NCBI GenBank assembly: GCA_019918135.1
Contig: WBZZ01004821.1
Coordinates: forward strand, 97,501-161,500
From: Paulinella micropora
Lineage: Eukaryota; Cercozoa; Imbricatea; Euglyphida; Paulinellidae
Direction: 5' to 3'
DNA: 64,000 nt
The notes under the pieces are model-generated. The model was given only the letters and a program-made list of their open reading frames with translations, had not been told where the DNA came from and did not search any database. Positions 28,345-36,684 of this stretch are shown one piece after another. The first letter of the stretch is position 1. Every line of letters starts with the position of its first letter. Position numbers and translations under genes: made by a program.

Positions 28345-29658
28345 ATGCAAGCTAGCCCACCGACCAACAGCGTCCCGGCGGCGGCCACCGCCCAGCGTCC
28401 TCGCGCCGCGGCGGCCACCGCCCAGCGTCCTCGCGCCGCGGCGGCCACCGCCAAGCGTCCTCGCACCGCGGCGGCCCACGGGCGCAAACGCCAGCCACCG
28501 CGCAAGAACAGGAGGCTCCGCCCCGCGGGCGCCTGGGCCCACGGGTCAGAGCTGCAGGACCTACGCGACGGAGGCGATCCTCGGCCCGGCGGCGCGGGCC
28601 AGCCGCTGGTAATATCGTACAAGCCCACGTGGTACGCGTCCGAGGCGGAGGCAGAAGAGCAGGCCCGGCTCGGGGGCCGCGCCGAGGGGTTGTGCGTCAC
28701 CTGGGCCGACGAGCGGCTGCACAGCGACAGCGACGCCGCCTGGTTCCTGGGCTGGGAAGTCATCAACGGCACGCCCCTCATCTCCCGCGCGGTGCTGGAG
28801 GGCAGGCTCCGGGCCGTGCGGTACCACGCCGGCGAGTACCGAGTGGGCCACCGCGCCAGGCTGCTAGAGGGTGTGCTGTACGCCGAAGTCATGTACCGTG
28901 GGCCCGGCAAATACAAGGGCAAGAGCGAGTGCGTGCCGGTCCCGCTACTGGACGCCGAGCTACGCCAGGCGGCCGAGCGGCTGGAAGGGGCCGCGCCGGC
29001 CGCCCAGGCCCGGGATCGGCCAGAGTCGTTCAGCGGGGACCGAGACCCTGGTTTCAAGGAGGCCTGCAACGCCAGCCTGGCTCACCACGCACGCGAGTTG
29101 GTGCGGGTACGGGGGCAGACGTTGCGGGCGCTAGTGCTCGATGCGGCCGAGGGAGCGAGCTGCCGGGCGCTGGGGCAGGTGGCGCAGGAGCTGGGCGTGG
29201 CGCTGTCGGCCGACGTCCCCAACTTCTGTCCGCAGACGTGCGACGAGCTCGAGCGGTTGGCTCTGCCAGGCGTCCGCGTCCACCGCCGCTCCCTGGAGGC
29301 GCTGCTGCAGTCAGGGCCGCCGGCCGCCGGCTGGGACGTAGCGTACCTGGACTTTTGCAACATGCTGCACGGCAACACACGCGCCATCCGCCGGCTGCTA
29401 GCTCACCTGGACCCCCGGCCGGGCTCGTTGCTAGCGCTGACGTTCTTTGGCGGGCGCGGCGCGCTGGAATGGCTGACCGGCCACGCTGGTGAGCTGGAGC
29501 TGACGCGCGCGGTCTACAGCACCGAGCTCGGTGCCCTGCTGAGGGGGGCGGGCTGGCGGGCGTCGCTGCTCGACTACCGGCCGTCGGGCACCATGTGTTT
29601 CTGGCTGTTCCGCCTGCACGGCCCGCTCGGCGCAGCCGCCGGCCACCCCCGCGGCTGA
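28345..29658 (+). CDS. Methyltransferase-like (Rossmann) protein with basic N-terminal repeats
   Basis: ATG at 28345; 437 residues. The first ~60 residues contain three copies of a 10-residue ATAQRPRAAA unit and a basic patch (GRKRQPPRKNRR) that would serve as a nuclear signal or nucleic-acid contact. The middle (residues 80-220) has no recognised motif (ITYKPTWYASE-like start, YKGKSECVPVPL). From residue ~258 the pattern LRALVLDAAEG, then ELGVALSADVPNF, then WDVAYLDFCNMLHGN and SLLALTFFGG matches the strand order of class I SAM-dependent methyltransferases: motif I, acidic loop, motif IV-like D-x-x-x-x-D-F-C-N. The Gly-rich loop is imperfect, so activity is uncertain. A polyadenylation signal AATAAA lies at 29742. 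Confidence 0.5.
   Translation: MQASPPTNSVPAAATAQRPRAAAATAQRPRAAAATAKRPRTAAAHGRKRQPPRKNRRLRPAGAWAHGSELQDLRDGGDPRPGGAGQPLVISYKPTWYASEAEAEEQARLGGRAEGLCVTWADERLHSDSDAAWFLGWEVINGTPLISRAVLEGRLRAVRYHAGEYRVGHRARLLEGVLYAEVMYRGPGKYKGKSECVPVPLLDAELRQAAERLEGAAPAAQARDRPESFSGDRDPGFKEACNASLAHHARELVRVRGQTLRALVLDAAEGASCRALGQVAQELGVALSADVPNFCPQTCDELERLALPGVRVHRRSLEALLQSGPPAAGWDVAYLDFCNMLHGNTRAIRRLLAHLDPRPGSLLALTFFGGRGALEWLTGHAGELELTRAVYSTELGALLRGAGWRASLLDYRPSGTMCFWLFRLHGPLGAAAGHPRG
28378..28480 (+). repeat. 30-base coding tandem repeat
   Basis: Three units of GCGGCCACCGCCCAGCGTCC-type sequence, each 30 bases, encode ATAQRPRAAA near the N-terminus of the methyltransferase-like protein. Two are identical; the third has AAG for CAG. 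Confidence 0.9.
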
Positions 29659-29741
29659 GCCAGCAGTCCCGCGCACAATGACAGGGAGCAAGCCAGGCCC
29701 GCGTTAGGGAGGACTACTCTGATTCAGGATTCAGTCTTTTC

Positions 29742-29747
29742 AATAAA
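29742..29747 (+). terminator. AATAAA polyadenylation signal
   Basis: AATAAA in CAATAAAAACC, 84 bases after the stop of the methyltransferase-like gene. Similar signals after other stops: ATTAAA at 33698, AATAAA at 55669, ATTAAA at 59385. Confidence 0.6.
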
Positions 29748-29759
29748 AACCACCAAGTT

Positions 29760-30130
29760 GTGCACCCTAGCTCCGGGCCGCTCGGCGCAGCAGCGGCGGC
29801 CGGCCCGAAGTCTCCGGCCGGCAGCAAAGGGACGGACGGCCCCCCGTAAAAAAAGCTTGCGCGAACCCGCAGGCCCGGACAGAGGGGGGGGCCTTCCCGG
29901 AGCCGGGCCCCAGCTTGTGTAGCGTCCTGGCTTTTTTTTAATCAGGTTTGCTTACGCCGGTACTCTCATTCTCTCGCTCGCTGGCTAGGCACCACGGAGG
30001 AGGAGTGCTGGAAAAAACGCCTGCTGGGTGCTAGTCTCAGCCCCCGCTGCTCTTTCTCCGCCGCCGGCCGCCCCCCCCCGGTGGCGTAGCAGAGAAAGCA
30101 CACTCTGCCCGTCCTCCCCTTCCCCTTCCA
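29760..30130. other. Intergenic, 3' flanks of two convergent genes
   Basis: No protein-like frame. On the minus strand, CCTGATTAAAAAAAAGCC near 29934-29951 is a likely ATTAAA-type 3' signal for the (-) gene ending at 30137. G/C runs near 29885 and 30078. Confidence 0.5.
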
Positions 30131-30136
30131 GCCCTC

Positions 30137-31200
30137 TTACCCGCCGCGTTCTACCACACAGTTGTCCGAGTTTACCGCTAGCCTCATTGCGTCGTAGGCT
30201 GCTAAGTCCGCCGGATCCAGGCGCAGGTGCCGAGCCTTGATAATTGTCACGCCTTGCATATCCACTAGGCGGAGTCTGACGCGCCGAAAGTTCCGGACTT
30301 GTGCTGCTTCGGCGAGGTCGCCGTCTGTGCCTTGGAGGCAGACAGACTTGGCCCTAAACTTCTCCAGCTGCAGAAACAGAGGCTCGTCTCCGTGCGCGTT
30401 CGTAGAACGTAGGGTAATCACCACGTGGGGCAGTGGCCCGCTCTGGTAGCCGCCGTGAATAACCATGAGCCCCCTCTTAGCATCCGTGATGGGAGGACTC
30501 TCGCCCTCCTCCGGCCCGTCGCGTTGGCAATCCAAAGTCAGTCGAAGCTCTTGGTCAGTGACAGGAAGCGTGGCATCCGGAAAGAGCATAACCTTTTCTA
30601 GATGATAAGGTACGGAAATTTCCACGGTCCGCGCCCTCGGGACGGTCAATGGCGTTCCCCAACGTATCTTCAGCTTCTTCATGTTCCACAACCGCAGGCA
30701 TAGCCTAGAACAGGCGCTCTGTCTAGGGTAGCTGACATCTACCGCCCCCTCTATCAGGCACCCATCGGCCTCGAGACTGTCAGCATAGGGATACTGCTGC
30801 AATAAGGTCCGCAGTACCTCGCCCCAGTCGTCCTCAACGTCCGCACACCCATCCCCCTCTTTTACCCGTATAGACCGTACCTGGAAGCGGCGCGCTGGTT
30901 TGAAGGCGCGGACATTCTCGAGCAAAGTTTTATAGTAAATCTCCCATTTATCTCTGACCCGGGGCCCCGTCGCGTCCGGCTCGTGTACCTCCAGCGACAC
31001 GTCGACGGGAGCAAGCCCGCGTTTGCCTTGTCGTCGCACCCGTGATAACGTGTGCGCTACGTAGCCCTCGTCCAGCTTCTGTCTGCCCCACCACCACAGG
31101 ACCCGCGTGGCGTCGAAAAGACGCTGTGCGTCTAGGCTTTCGACTTCGATGCCCTTGAAGTCAGACGCGAGCTCCCTCCACAGCGTTTTTTCGAGCCAGC
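30137..31200 (-). CDS. Unrecognised protein, no ATG of its own; possibly the second half of the gene at 31204
   Basis: An open minus-strand frame of about 355 codons ends at 30137 (NSDNCVVERGG). It has no in-frame ATG near its start; it opens after a stop near 31276 and reads ESWLEKTLWRELASDFKGIE, then LVHE-type charged sequence, VRSIRVKEGDGCADVEDDWG, then many hydrophobic/charged alternations with beta character (LRLWNMKKLKIRWG, VRLRLVDMQGVTIIKARHLR), which resembles leucine-rich-repeat geometry but lacks a clean repeat. Because it overlaps the 3' end of the gene at 31204 in another frame, the two may be one gene with a frame break or splice. A decayed copy of its middle lies at 34108-34310. 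Function unknown. Confidence 0.5.
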
Positions 31201-31203
31201 TTT

Positions 31204-31788
31204 CTAAAGAGGAGCTGCCCCCCGGGAGCAGTCCTGTAGAGGTTGACTGACGTGCGCTATCGCAAAGCTGGCGGAGCTAGGGGCCGGGGAACTGTGGCCT
31301 GGGGAGCTGTGCCCTTGGGAGCTATGGCAGAGCCGCGTGATCAGGGAGCTGAGCAGCTCGTAGGCGCCCAAGGGAAAGCCCTTGGCATTCCTCCGGCACA
31401 TTAACAGCTTGACGAATATCCACAGCCGTTTGGCAGCCTGTTCGGCCAAAGGGCCAGCTTCAGCTGTGCCGGTTGCGACAATCACCACCTGCAGCCTGTC
31501 CCGAGCCGAACGCAGCACTTGATCAAGGGGGTCCAGGTGTGGGTAGTCTGCGGAGTCCTCGAGCTTGGCGTCTGGTGGCCGCGCATAGAGGTACAGAGTA
31601 TTCCTGCGAGGGAGCGGATCAGCAAGGCCCCTTTTGCGCAGGGTAGCAGTATCCTTTTGGCACAAGGCTTGAGCCTCCCACTGCGCAGCCGGGCAATCGA
31701 AGCACAGTGCACAGCGAGCGCCGGGGTCGTGTCGCAGGTGATAATCTGTCGCGGCCTTGAGCCGCTTGGGGGGCCCTTGCTCCGCCAT
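31204..31788 (-). CDS. Unrecognised Cys-containing protein, paralogue of 16319
   Basis: ATG at 31788; 194 residues. MAEQGPPKRLKAATDYHLRH, then CALCFDC, a basic segment with LYLYARPP, the hydrophobic strand LQVVIVATGTAEAG followed by LAEQAAKRLWIFVKLLMCRR, and a Ser/His-rich end with three GHSSPGHSS-like units. The N-terminal 130 residues align with the gene at 16319-16730. The two Cys pairs may bind zinc. It overlaps the following frame on the same strand and may be its N-terminal part. Divergent from the F-box-like gene at 32344. Confidence 0.55.
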   Translation of the reverse strand: MAEQGPPKRLKAATDYHLRHDPGARCALCFDCPAAQWEAQALCQKDTATLRKRGLADPLPRRNTLYLYARPPDAKLEDSADYPHLDPLDQVLRSARDRLQVVIVATGTAEAGPLAEQAAKRLWIFVKLLMCRRNAKGFPLGAYELLSSLITRLCHSSQGHSSPGHSSPAPSSASFAIAHVSQPLQDCSRGAAPL

Positions 31789-31894
31789 GAACCCGCGCGC
31801 AACGCTTTGGCCTAGTACTGTCACTCCCGCGCCACGGGAGCAGTGCCGTGGGGAATCGTGGCAGGGGGGGGGGGGGAGAGGGGGCGGCCGGGCC

Positions 31895-32040
31895 GGGGGG
31901 GGGGGGCAGGCTCTCCTCTCCCGCGCCCGGTCACGTGCCCGAGCCGGGGGGGGGGCAGGCTCTCCTCTCCCGCGCCCGGTCACGTGCCCGGGCCGGGGGG
32001 GGGCAGGCTCTCCTCTCCCGCGCCCGGTCACGTGCCCTGT
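31895..32040. repeat. Tandem repeat of about 48 bases, three units
   Basis: Units of GGGGGGGCAGGCTCTCCTCTCCCGCGCCCGG followed by TCACGTGCCC repeat three times in the divergent region between 31788 and 32344. Each unit holds a TCACGTG E-box-like hexamer. The G-run length varies between units. Confidence 0.85.
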
Positions 32041-32343
32041 GCGCCTCCCCACGACGCCGCCCCCTTCCTCGTCCGCTTGACCGCGCGCGCGTGCTCACGT
32101 GGCCGTGTGTGGGGGGCGCCCTCTTCCCGACGGCGCGCGCCCCCACATGACCACGCGCGCGCGGTCACGCGTCCACGCGTGTGGCGCGCCCTCTCCCCGC
32201 CCGTGTCTGTCGGCGCGCGCGTCCGTTGCGGCGCACGGCGACGGCGCACGCCGGGGAGCGCGCGCCCCCCTCTCGGCTGCGTACCGCCGTGGCTCTGGCA
32301 CAAAGGATCTCCCTGCACCAAGTCCAAGTACCCTAACACCGCT

Positions 32344-33666
32344 ATGCTTAAGAAGGCCACCAACTCCCGCCGCCAGCCGCGCCGCTTCCACCCGTACGCT
32401 GCGCCAAGCGCCAAGGCACCGGCCGCGACCGCCCCGACCGCCGCCGCTGGCCGCTCTGGCGGCACTGGGTTCTGCGCCCTCGGCACCGACCTGCTGCGCC
32501 ACATCTTGGCGTTCGCGGTCCACCTAGCCGCGCCGGCTAGGCCGGAGCCCAGGCTGGCCAACCGCCGGGTGGTGGGGACGCTCGCGCTCGTGGACAAGAG
32601 CTGGCACCACGCCGTGCAATTCCTCCCGGGCTGCTACCGTGACTCCCTGCTGTACAACTTCGTGTTACTCAAGCGCCTGTTCGCCGCCATGGACGAGCCC
32701 AGGTGGTGGGAACCGGCCCGCGTGAGCACTGTGTTTGCTACCGGGCGCGACGACGAGCTGCTGGCCGAGGGCGCCGTGACCGCGCTATTCGCCCCGGCGC
32801 AGGTGGCCCGCGTGCCGACGCTGTTCCCGGGCTGGCTCTTGCCGGACGGGCAGCGGCTGCGCCGGGAAGAGCGGCGTTTGTACGTGGCCGAGGGGCGCTT
32901 CGAGGAGGCCGACGGCGCTACTACTACCGTGTACGTACACAGCGAGGCCGTCGCCTGGTACCTGGCCAGGCACCGTGACGCGGAAGAACTCCTGTTCCTG
33001 ACGCAACAGCTACTGGCGACCAACGCACCCTCGTTCCTGTCTGCGCACCACGAGTGGAGGTCGCTCAGGGTCCGGTGGCCGTGCGGCACGCTGGGCTCCG
33101 CCGCCGCGGCCCGGCAGCGGCCGGCCGGCCAGCACGCGCCCCCCAGGCCGCCGCGGGTCCCTAGGCCGCTGCGCGTCCCGCGGAGGCGCTTCCACGCTCC
33201 GCTGCAGTGGTGGTCGCCACAGCAGCTCGTTCTGATTGGCCACGGGGTGGTGAGTGCGGTCACGGGCCTCGGCAGCGAGGTAGGTGTTGGCGTGGCGCTG
33301 ACGCACGCGTTGGGCGACGGTTCGGTGCTGCGGGCCGTCAAGGGCTGCCAGTACTCGCGCCAGGGCGTCGAGCTCGTGAGGCAGGCGGACGGCAGCTACC
33401 AGGAAGTGGGCGGAGCCCCCCGCCCCGTGGTGGAGCAAGCCGCGTTCGTGTGGGCGCCCGCGTTGGTGCAGTACCTCGAGTGGAACGCGCGGCCCTGGCA
33501 CCAGCAGCTGATCTGGGACGTGCTCGAGTATGAAGGCCCTCGGCTGGCGCCGCTAGCCTTTGCCTTTAGCCAGGAACTCGTGCTGAGTCAGTGGGGGGGC
33601 AAGTTTAAGGGCTGGGTAGCCACCGCTCGCAACCATTTCGAAGGTAGCCACGTGATTGCACTCTGA
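32344..33666 (+). CDS. F-box-like protein (copy 1)
   Basis: ATG at 32344; 440 residues. After a basic head (MLKKATNSRRQPRRFHPYAA) an F-box-like motif occupies about residues 45-95 (LGTDLLRHILAFAVHL ... VVGTLALVDKSWHHAVQ). The remainder contains LYNFVLLKRLFAAMD, VYVHSEAVAWYLARH, HHEWRSLRVRWPCG, then a C-terminal block with HALGDGSVLRAVKGCQYSRQG and ends FEGSHVIAL. F-box proteins link targets to SCF ubiquitin ligases through Skp1; the C-terminal part would be the target-binding side but matches no repeat family I know. Its copy at 34600 is about 80 percent alike by eye. The leader GGCTCTGGCACAAAGG before the start is shared with copy 2. Confidence 0.65.
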   Translation: MLKKATNSRRQPRRFHPYAAPSAKAPAATAPTAAAGRSGGTGFCALGTDLLRHILAFAVHLAAPARPEPRLANRRVVGTLALVDKSWHHAVQFLPGCYRDSLLYNFVLLKRLFAAMDEPRWWEPARVSTVFATGRDDELLAEGAVTALFAPAQVARVPTLFPGWLLPDGQRLRREERRLYVAEGRFEEADGATTTVYVHSEAVAWYLARHRDAEELLFLTQQLLATNAPSFLSAHHEWRSLRVRWPCGTLGSAAAARQRPAGQHAPPRPPRVPRPLRVPRRRFHAPLQWWSPQQLVLIGHGVVSAVTGLGSEVGVGVALTHALGDGSVLRAVKGCQYSRQGVELVRQADGSYQEVGGAPRPVVEQAAFVWAPALVQYLEWNARPWHQQLIWDVLEYEGPRLAPLAFAFSQELVLSQWGGKFKGWVATARNHFEGSHVIAL

Positions 33667-33697
33667 TTGCACTCTGAGCCACCAAGTTCTCTATTTC

Positions 33698-33703
33698 ATT
33701 AAA
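33698..33703 (+). terminator. ATTAAA polyadenylation-type signal
   Basis: TTCATTAAAAAAAATG, 31 bases after the stop of F-box-like copy 1. In copy 2 the matching 3' flank is displaced by an inserted repeat array. Confidence 0.5.
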
Positions 33704-33719
33704 AAAAATGTCAATTCCC

Positions 33720-34107
33720 AGACTGTAGCCCGGCAGCCGGAGTTAGGGGCCCGGAGTTAAAAAACGCTCTGTTTAGTAAGGCCGGGGGCCGGGTGCGTTC
33801 GTAGCGGGAGCCCGCTGCTTACTTCGGGGGTCCAAGCACGTCCGGTACAGCCAGGGGAGGGGGGCCGGTTGCGATAACCTGGTGTGCCATCTGGGGGGAA
33901 GGGGAGGAGGACACGTCCGGCTGGTGGCGTGGACCAGCGAAGGCCAGTCAAGGCCTTGGGTCGGTGTCAGCCCCACGTGGCCTCCGGAGAGCGTTCAGCC
34001 TAGGGCAGAACCTCGGTCGGTCAAAACCTCCTCCAGAGCCTGCCCCTCTCTTCGTGGCGGTGGTGCCTAGGAGTGAAGCAGTGGCCTTTCCCCCAGCTTG
34101 CCCATGC
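33720..34107. other. Intergenic, no gene seen
   Basis: Starts with GACTGTAGCCCGGCAGCCGG, a block that also follows F-box-like copy 2 at about 36297, so it is the shared 3' flank. The rest shows no protein-like frame and no RNA gene. Confidence 0.5.
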
Positions 34108-34310
34108 CCGACAACTCCGGGCCTAGCCTAGAACAGGCTTCGTGTTGAGTAGCAGACACGCACAGCCGTCCGTCCCTTCTGCCATGCACCCGTCGACCTC
34201 GAGGCTCTCAGTGTAGAGAGGTATTGCTCCAAGCAAGCCTCCGGCTCCAGTCCTCCTCCCCGCCCGGCTCCACCTCGACGTGCTCTGTTACCCGTAGGGA
34301 CGGTACCCGG
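34108..34310 (-). pseudogene. Decayed fragment of the gene at 30137
   Basis: The words CCTAGCCTAGAACAGGC, TGCACCCGTCGACCTCGAGGCTCTCAGTGTAGAGA and GTTACCCGTAGGGACGGTACC align in order with 30700-30890 (AGCCTAGAACAGGC, GGCACCCATCGGCCTCGAGACTGTCAGCATAGGGA, TTTACCCGTATAGACCGTACC). Only about 200 bases survive, with many differences. It sits in the same relation to F-box-like copy 2 as the full gene does to copy 1, so it dates the duplication of the whole locus. Confidence 0.7.
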
Positions 34311-34420
34311 CAGTGGCGAGGCAGCGGCGGCGAGGCCGCGGTGGCAAGGCAGCGGCGGCGAGGCCGCGGTGGCAAGGCCGCGGCGGCGAGGCCGCGGTGG
34401 CAAGGCCGCGGCGGCGCCAG
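34310..34420. repeat. GCGGCGAGGCCGCGGTGGCAAG tandem repeat
   Basis: Four to five units of about 21-24 bases made of GGCAAGGC(A/C)GCGGCGGCGAGGCCGCGGT. Lies in the leader region of F-box-like copy 2; copy 1 has a different repeat (31895-32040) at the comparable distance. Confidence 0.8.
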
Positions 34421-34599
34421 AGGGGGGGGCAGCGCCGCGCGCGCGATAGGCGGCGCACACCTGCACCGGTGCGCGTGCACCTGGCGCCGCGCGCGCAAGT
34501 GGCGTGCGAGGAGGGGGGGGGGCGTGCCCCCCCCACCCGGCTGCGCCCCGTCGTGGCGCTGGCACAAAAGGTGACGGCACGAAGCCACCAAGTACAACC

Positions 34600-35883
34600 A
34601 TGCCTAGACCTACCACACCCCGCCGCCAGCCGCACCGCTTCCACCCGTACGCTGCGCCGACCAGCGTCGGGGCGGTGACCGCCAGCCGTGCCGGCGGCGC
34701 TGGGTTCTGCGCCCTCGGCACCGATCTGCTGCGCCACCTCTTGGCGTTTGTCGTACACTTAGCCGCGCCGGCTCGGCCAGAGCCACGGCTGGCCAACCGC
34801 CAGGTGGTGGGGACGCTCGCGCTCGTGAGCCAGAGCTGGCACCACGCCGTGCAATTCCTCCCGGGCTGCTACCGTGACTCCCGGCTGTACAACTTCGTGT
34901 TGCTCAAGCGCCTGTTCGCCGCCATGGACGAGCCCGTGTGGTGGGAACAGGGCCGGGTGCGCAGCGTGTTTGCTACCGGGCGTGACGACGAGTTGTTTGC
35001 CGAACGCACCCTGACCGCGTTATTCGCCCCGGCGCAGGTGGCCCGCCTGCCCACGCTGTTCCCGGGCTGGCTCTCGCCGGCCGGGCAGCGACTGCGCAAG
35101 GAGGCGGGGGGGCTGTACGTGGCCGAAGGGGGCCCCGAGGACGAGTGGGGCGCTATTCACGTGTACGTACACAGCGAGGCCGTCGCGTGGTACTTGGCCC
35201 GGCACTGTGACGCACGAGAACTCCTGGTCCTGACACAGAAGCTGCTGGCCGCCCGCGCTCCCTCGTTCCTGTCGGCGCACCACGAGTGGAGGTCACTCAG
35301 GGTCCGGCTGCCGTGCGGCAGGCTGGGCTTCACCGCCGCGGCCAGGCCACGACCGGCCGGGCAGATCCCGCCCCCACTCGGGCCGCTGTGTGGCCCGAGC
35401 AGGCGCTTCCGCGCTCCGCGGCAGTGGTGGTCACCCCAGACGCTCGTCCTCCTCGGGAATGGGGTGGTGAGCGCGGTCACGGGCCTCGGCAGCGAAGTAG
35501 AGGTGGGCGCTGCGTTGATCCACGCGTTGGGCGACGGCTCGGTGCTGCGGGTCGTCAAGGGCTGCCAGTACTCGCGCCAGGGCGTCGAGCTCGCGAGGCA
35601 GGCGGACGGCAGCTACCTGGAAGTGGAGGGGGTCCCCCGCCCCGTGGCGGAGCAAGCCTCGTTCGTGTGGGCGCCCGCGTTGGTGCGGTACCTCGAGTGG
35701 AACGCGCGGCCCTTCCACCGGCAGCTGATCTGGCCAGTGCTCGAGTATGAAGGGCCTCGACTGGCGCCGTTGGCTTTTGCCTTTAGCGAAGAACTCGTGC
35801 AGACCCAGTGGGGAGGCCGGTTTCAGGGCTGGGTAGCCACCGCCCGCAACCCGTTCCAAGGTAGCCACGTGATTGCGCTCTGA
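34600..35883 (+). CDS. F-box-like protein (copy 2)
   Basis: ATG at 34600 (MPRPTTPRRQPHRFHPYAAP); 427 residues, intact. The F-box-like region (LGTDLLRHLLAFVVHL ... VVGTLALVSQSWHHAVQ) and the C-terminal block (LGDGSVLRVVKGCQYSRQG, ending FQGSHVIAL) match copy 1 closely; the middle linker after HHEWRSLRVR is shorter and Pro-rich. The intact frame with differences spread along the protein suggests both copies are still under selection. It differs sharply from copy 1 just after the stop codon, where a palindromic array begins at once. Confidence 0.65.
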   Translation: MPRPTTPRRQPHRFHPYAAPTSVGAVTASRAGGAGFCALGTDLLRHLLAFVVHLAAPARPEPRLANRQVVGTLALVSQSWHHAVQFLPGCYRDSRLYNFVLLKRLFAAMDEPVWWEQGRVRSVFATGRDDELFAERTLTALFAPAQVARLPTLFPGWLSPAGQRLRKEAGGLYVAEGGPEDEWGAIHVYVHSEAVAWYLARHCDARELLVLTQKLLAARAPSFLSAHHEWRSLRVRLPCGRLGFTAAARPRPAGQIPPPLGPLCGPSRRFRAPRQWWSPQTLVLLGNGVVSAVTGLGSEVEVGAALIHALGDGSVLRVVKGCQYSRQGVELARQADGSYLEVEGVPRPVAEQASFVWAPALVRYLEWNARPFHRQLIWPVLEYEGPRLAPLAFAFSEELVQTQWGGRFQGWVATARNPFQGSHVIAL

Positions 35884-36249
35884 AACGGGCTGCCGGCCCG
35901 TTTCCTGCCCAAAACGGGCCAGCCAAACGGGCTGCCGGCCCGTTTTGGTCCGGCAGCCTGTCGGCAAGACCAGCCCCCCCAAAACGGGCTGCCGGCCCGT
36001 CTTGGGTTGAAAAGGGGCTGCCGGCCCGTTTCCTGCCCAAAACGGGCCAGCCAAACGGGCTGCCGGCCCGTTTCGGTCCGGCAGCCTGTCGGCAAGACCA
36101 GCCCGCCCAAAACGGGCTGCCGGCCCGTCTTGGGTTGAAAACGGGCTGCCGGCCCGTTTCCTGCCAAAAACGGGCCAGCCAAACGGGCTGCCGGCCCGTT
36201 TCGGGTTGAAAACGGGCTGCCGGCCCGTTTCGGGGTAAAAACGGGGCCG
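35884..36249. repeat. Palindromic AAACGGGC...GCCCGTTT array inserted after F-box-like copy 2
   Basis: About ten palindromes of the form AAACGGGCTGCCGGCCCGTTT fill this interval. They are organised in a higher-order unit of about 129 bases (35931-36058 and 36059-36190) that also contains GGTCCGGCAGCCTGTCGGCAAG. The array starts right after the TGA at 35881-35883. Sequence resuming at AAGTTCT and then ACTGTAGCCCGGCAGCCGG matches the 3' flank of copy 1, so the array interrupts a flank that copy 1 has whole. Same family as 1672-1840. Confidence 0.9.
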
Positions 36250-36319
36250 ACAAGTTCTGCTAGTCTGTCTCAGTAAAAAAAGAAAGGCCAACCCCCCAGA
36301 CTGTAGCCCGGCAGCCGGT

Positions 36320-36684
36320 CACCACGTCCGGCACGGCCGGGGGCCGGTGGCTGACGCCTGCGGACACTGCGCCGTCCCCAGGCCATGGCCCCGGGTGCAC
36401 GGCCAGGGCTTGGAAAGGGGGGAGGAGGAGATCCTGGCCGGTGCGCGCGCAGCTGGTGTCCGTCCGGGGGGGCCTCCCTCTCCCGTCGGCGGAGCCGTGG
36501 GGCCGCCAGGGGGGGGGAGAGGGCTGCCGCTGGCCGGACCACCCCCCTTCTTCTTCTTCTCTTCCCCTCTCCCGCGAGGAAGGGACGGCCTCTCCCCCCC
36601 CCCCGGCCGGGTTCTGGCCGGGTTCTGGCCGCTCGCGCCCGGGCTGCCTAGTTAAAACCAGCGTGAGTGTTGTCGCGGCGGCGC
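36320..36684. other. Intergenic with homopolymer runs
   Basis: G- and C-rich, no protein-like frame. AGTTAAAACCAGCGTGAGTG at about 36650-36671 lies shortly before the ATG at 36685 and is the only AT-containing block; it is a candidate core promoter or leader. Confidence 0.4.
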
